Positions 9,146 through 11,872 of a stretch of DNA of 11,872 nucleotides are shown here, one piece after another (the first letter of the stretch is position 1; every line of letters starts with the position of its first letter). The position numbers and the translations under genes were made by a program. Origin of the DNA: Trachelipus rathkii (taxonomy: Eukaryota > Arthropoda > Malacostraca > Isopoda > Trachelipodidae); assembly GCA_015478945.1 (NCBI GenBank), contig JABUQX010004742.1:1-11872 (forward strand), given 5' to 3'. The notes under the pieces are model-generated. The model was not told where the DNA came from. It did no database searches and was given only the letters and a program-made list of their open reading frames with translations.

Positions 9146-10224
9146 CTGTTTATTTTATTAAAATTGAGGGAAAAATATTTCGATATTTATTTATTTTTAT
9201 TTATTGTTTCTATGCATATAACTTTATATATTATATTAAATATGCAATTCTAACAATTATTTTTATGTTGATGATAAAAAGTAATAAATCAGTAACCAAT
9301 GACGAAAAATATATAGTTTATAAGGATTTTTTGGTGATATTCATTGATAAGAAATTTGATTGTGAATTGTTGCTTCATAAATCAGTCAGTAATGGGTATG
9401 TTAATTTTAAATAAACAAAGTAGCTAAAATTAAAGTTCAAAGCAGATGATTTAGTATTTAAGTTAATGTTCCTTAATTAAATGGGATACCTCAATTGTAA
9501 TGGAAGAGAAAACTTGAAACATGTAAATGAGAATTTATATCTTGACATCAAAGAAAACAGAATTTTTTTTACCTAAAATGGACAATTAGCTATGGCTATG
9601 TTATTTATGGAGGACAGTTAGTAACCTTATGATTAAAACTAAAATTGGAACTTCCCCGGAGTCCATCCCACTGGCGCTCACTCCCCTCCCCCGCAGCCAC
9701 CCCATAGAACAAGAATATAATGAACTTAAACGTTTGTGATAGAGTAGCCTTGTTATTCTAAGAGCAAATTACTAATACGAAATGTAAATGCCCAGATTAA
9801 TAGTCCAGATATGCAAGAGAAAGATAAGACAAATAGTGTTTTGATTTCAGAATGATATTTAAGGCTTTCATTTTCCTTAATGTCTAAAACTCAAATCAAA
9901 ATATATACTGCTTTAAGTCTTAGGATTATATTGCTGCTTTGTTTTGATAGTTTTCAAAGTTCGAAAACATAAATACCAAAGGAATGATCTTTAAAACATA
10001 TTTTTGAGAATGCTATTTACAAACCTTATTAATCATTATGTAACTTAGAGTAATCAATAGCAATAATTTACAAAACCTGTGTCTAGAATCATCAAAAATA
10101 CAAATTATAAAAAGCCCCTCCTTTGAAATTCATGCTTGTTGAGTTGTAGCACTATCAAAGCAGAACAGTGATATAACATTAATACGATATATGTTAAAAC
10201 AAATATAACAGAAACAAGATATGT
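9146..10224. other. AT-rich host DNA, probable intron upstream of the monooxygenase exon
   Basis: About 1.08 kb with dense stops in most frames. A plus-strand open frame at 9130-9414 begins opposite the exon and is Ile/Phe/Lys/Tyr-rich, as expected from AT-rich DNA, so I do not call it. A C-rich patch at about 9651-9703 (CTCACTCCCCTCCCCCGCAG inside) stands out. No exon with a convincing upstream monooxygenase motif (a HHM-type copper pair or a WA motif) was found. Confidence 0.45.
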
Positions 10225-10356
10225 TCAGTTAAATATTAATTTTGTTTTCCGACTTGCCACGCGTTTGAGATCGTGTAAAGATGGCTTATCATTTTTGAAA
10301 CACGGTTTATGACATTCACCGCCATTTATGTCAAAGTCATAAAATATGTCCTTTTG
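10225..10356 (-). other. Short minus-strand open frame, possible exon remnant
   Basis: A 43-codon open stretch, bounded by TAG upstream and TGA downstream, reads QKDIFYDFDINGGECHKPCF (residues 1-20) then KNDKPSLHDLKRVASRK. It is less AT-rich than its surroundings and contains two cysteines. A possible acceptor, GCAAAAG|GAC, has no good pyrimidine tract, and the possible donors (CGC|GTGGCA, CAA|GTCGGA) are weak. It lies about 1.1 kb upstream of the monooxygenase exon on the same strand. Without a clear family match or splice sites I do not call it a gene. Confidence 0.2.
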
Positions 10357-11247
10357 CTAGCCCACGCCTTCTGTCAAACAGACTTCAAACGTGTTTTCTT
10401 TACAAAGATTATACCTTAACAGCATAGACCAAAAGCAAATATGGGACATAATAATATTGATAATAATAATTATAGTTAAAAATAAAAATGGTTTTATTAA
10501 AGTTCATATCTAAATATACATATAAAAGCGTACACCAGACAGTTATTTAAATTTCTTTGATACTGAACGTTCATTGGTCATTGATTGAGTCGACTGATTT
10601 TACATAGTCTGAAATGGGTTTTAAAAAATTTTGGGGGAGGGAAAAATAAAACAGAATTTCTCAAAAATAAATTTATCATTAAGTCGCGTTTCCCGAGCCT
10701 TTTCAAGAGTTTGTCAATATCTAGCTTATTTTCCCTTTCCCAAATTCTTAAAAACATTTTTCATGCCTTGTTAAATCAGTAAACTCAATGTCCAATCAAC
10801 TTTCAGTATCAAAGGAATTTTGATAACTGCTTGGCTTACAATTTTATATATATATATATATTTTAGTAAGGTTAAAATTGTTATCTTTATCTTTAATGTT
10901 ATTATTATCATTAGTATAATTCCCATATGCTGCTACCCTTTGGCCTATGCTAATAAGCTCTACTATATGTAAATAGAACACTTTTGAATTAAGGTTGTTT
11001 AACGTAAATCGTGGATTAGTAAAACGAGAGATTTTGTTGACGTCAGCATACCTGGTGGAGATGTTATAAGTAATATTTCAAACAACACAAGACATCTTCA
11101 CATGACCTCAAACCAGTAACATGCACGTCGGGAAACACAGCTATTATTCTCGTCTTCACAGTTCCTTACTTTGGTGTGGAATAAGAAGCATTTGTTCTAA
11201 GGCTCAGTAGTCTTCTCTAATGGAGTTTGGGAGTGTTTCTTCGAAGT
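10357..11247. other. AT-rich host DNA without a supported gene
   Basis: About 890 bp. It contains a short (TA)n run at 10845-10861 and a plus-strand open frame at 10585-10782 (Lys/Phe/Leu/Ser-rich) with no recognisable domain, which I treat as chance. CCACCAG|GTATGC at about 11049-11061 on the minus strand looks like a splice donor, but the upstream frame closes quickly in all three phases. Confidence 0.4.
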
Positions 11248-11403
11248 GACCGGATGGGCGACCTGATGGGCGACCAATTGGGCGACCGGATGGGCGACCG
11301 GATAGGCGACCGGATGGGCGACCAGATGGGCGACCGGATGAGTGACCGGATGAGCGACCGGATGAGCGACCGGATGAGCTACTGGATGAGCTACTGGATG
11401 AGC
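11248..11403. repeat. 12-bp minisatellite, 13 units
   Basis: Thirteen exact-length 12-bp units from 11248 to 11403 with consensus GACCGGATGRGC, ending in a partial GACC. Units 1-7 end in GGGC or AGGC-type triplets (GATGGGC, with single variants CTGATGGGC, CAATTGGGC, GGATAGGC, CAGATGGGC). Unit 8 ends ATGAGT, units 9-11 are identical GACCGGATGAGC, and units 12-13 are TACTGGATGAGC. Because 12 is a multiple of three, the array stays open in frame (11227-11433, Asp-Arg-Met-Gly-like repeats), but no gene context supports translation. It is the most GC-rich block of its neighbourhood. Confidence 0.96.
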
Positions 11404-11444
11404 GACCTAAGAAAAAGTGAATTTAGTCATTAAAAAAATGTCTG

Positions 11445-11701
11445 AAGGAAAGGAAAGTCAATACTAAATAATAGAAGTGAATGGCGTGGTTTTGGTAAGG
11501 GATATGGTTATAAGCCTGACCCAGCCCTGACACTGCAAGATACCGCAGACGGTGTCTGTCGCGGTCTGTGAAGGCGGATTTCGCAGGAGACAGGCCACTT
11601 TAAGGTACGAGGGGATCTTTTCGACCTCTAAATGGTCTTCTACTTAACTTGTTTCCGGTGCGTGATTGCATACCTTCCCCAATCTCTGAAGATCCGGAGA
11701 G

Positions 11702-11790
<89 letters not shown>
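11445..11790 (+). mobile_element. 5'-truncated third LINE copy (family 2 3' end)
   Basis: The plus strand GAATGGCGTGGTTTTGGTAA (from 11479) aligns with GAATGGCGGGGTTTTGTGAG (from 7072), the code for the REWRGFV terminal block of the family 2 protein. Downstream, three 3' UTR landmarks recur in order: TCTGTCGCGGTCTGTGAAGG (11555-11574), TCTTTTCGAC (11616-11625) and TCTTCTACTT (11636-11645). Both copies then run through a short purine-rich stretch into (AT)n. Spacing differs by about 29 bases between the first and second landmarks. Only the last codons and the 3' UTR are present, as expected for incomplete reverse transcription. The 5' junction is near 11440-11450, shortly after the minisatellite. 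Confidence 0.75.
11704..11790. repeat. (AT)n microsatellite, tail of third LINE copy
   Basis: About 87 bp of AT dinucleotides broken once at about 11740-11748 (CATATAAAT). It begins just after AGATCCGGAGAGAAA, in the position where the second LINE's (TA)n begins. Reading frames through it encode Ile-Tyr repeats and are artefacts. Confidence 0.95.
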
Positions 11791-11793
<3 letters not shown>

Positions 11794-11872
11794 GTGGCAC
11801 GAAAAACGCGAAAGCGTTTCAATGATAAATGCGAAACGGTTAAACACCCATCTGAAATGAACGAAGTACGAT
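11791..11872. other. Unassigned end of window with a small hairpin
   Basis: The last 82 bases carry a perfect 6-bp inverted repeat, AAACGC-GAAA-GCGTTT (11804-11819), and further CG-containing words (TGCGAAACGGTTAAAC). This is unlike the AT-rich host DNA and may belong to another repeat that continues beyond the window. No coding feature is supported. Confidence 0.4.

Noticed and set aside
9130..9414. Plus-strand 94-codon open frame
   Set aside because: It begins on the strand opposite the monooxygenase exon and then runs through AT-rich DNA; the Ile/Phe/Tyr/Lys-rich product shows no motif.
9770..9830. Minus-strand LLIWAF stretch as the WA motif exon preceding AGLPIGG
   Set aside because: It lacks the following Y-P-E type residues and a splice donor; a stop follows after about ten codons.
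10585..10782. Plus-strand 65-codon open frame
   Set aside because: Its composition follows the AT-rich background, with no domain, splice or conservation evidence; a similar chance frame exists on the opposite strand.
11049..11090. Possible minus-strand exon ending at CCACCAG|GTATGC
   Set aside because: The donor looks good but the upstream frames hit stops within about 5-17 codons and the residues match nothing.
11600..11847. Minus-strand Ile-Tyr repeat open frames
   Set aside because: They are produced by the (AT)n array and are not genes.

Overview
The window is animal nuclear DNA, most likely from a decapod crustacean. Three things point there: decayed non-LTR retrotransposons (LINEs) with an APE-type endonuclease and a reverse transcriptase, very dense and long microsatellites (AAT, GA, AT and AGT), and AT-rich, stop-filled DNA holding at least one spliceosomal exon of an animal enzyme. 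The decapod assignment is an inference from repeat style; the sequence proves only a eukaryote. No bacterial-type operon, rRNA, tRNA or CRISPR array was seen.

Layout. From about 60 to 3404 lies a full-length but broken LINE (family 1, + strand): 5' leader, endonuclease remnant, basic linker, reverse transcriptase with an intact FADD box, C-terminal remnant, short 3' UTR and a (TAA)n tail. A (GA)n block of about 280 bp follows. A second LINE of a different family (family 2, + strand) runs from about 3940 to 7398. It has the same domain order, a YADD box, and a 3' UTR that runs into (TA)n. From 7494 to 8205 is host sequence with a candidate minus-strand exon (7839-7982). Then come a long, worn AAT tract and an AGT tract (8206-8684). 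From 8685 to 11247 is AT-rich host DNA containing the best host gene signal, a minus-strand exon at 9061-9145. A 12-bp minisatellite (11248-11403) comes next. A 5'-truncated third LINE copy (about 11445-11790) of family 2 follows, again ending in (TA)n. The last 80 bases are unassigned.

The host gene. The 85-nt exon at 9061-9145 encodes a segment typical of the copper type II ascorbate-dependent monooxygenases, closest in pattern to tyramine/dopamine beta-hydroxylase. It includes the LEVHYNNP stretch, whose His should be one of the copper ligands. Consensus splice sites bound it. No other exon of this gene was recognised with confidence, so most of the window is probably intron of a large amine beta-hydroxylase-like gene on the minus strand. 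The LINEs then lie in antisense within or beyond it.

Functionally, the LINEs are dead. No intact element ORF remains, because frameshifts and stops cut every domain. Their interest lies in their ends: each family's 3' end runs straight into a microsatellite (TAA for family 1, TA for family 2), so retrotransposition probably seeded part of the simple-sequence load.
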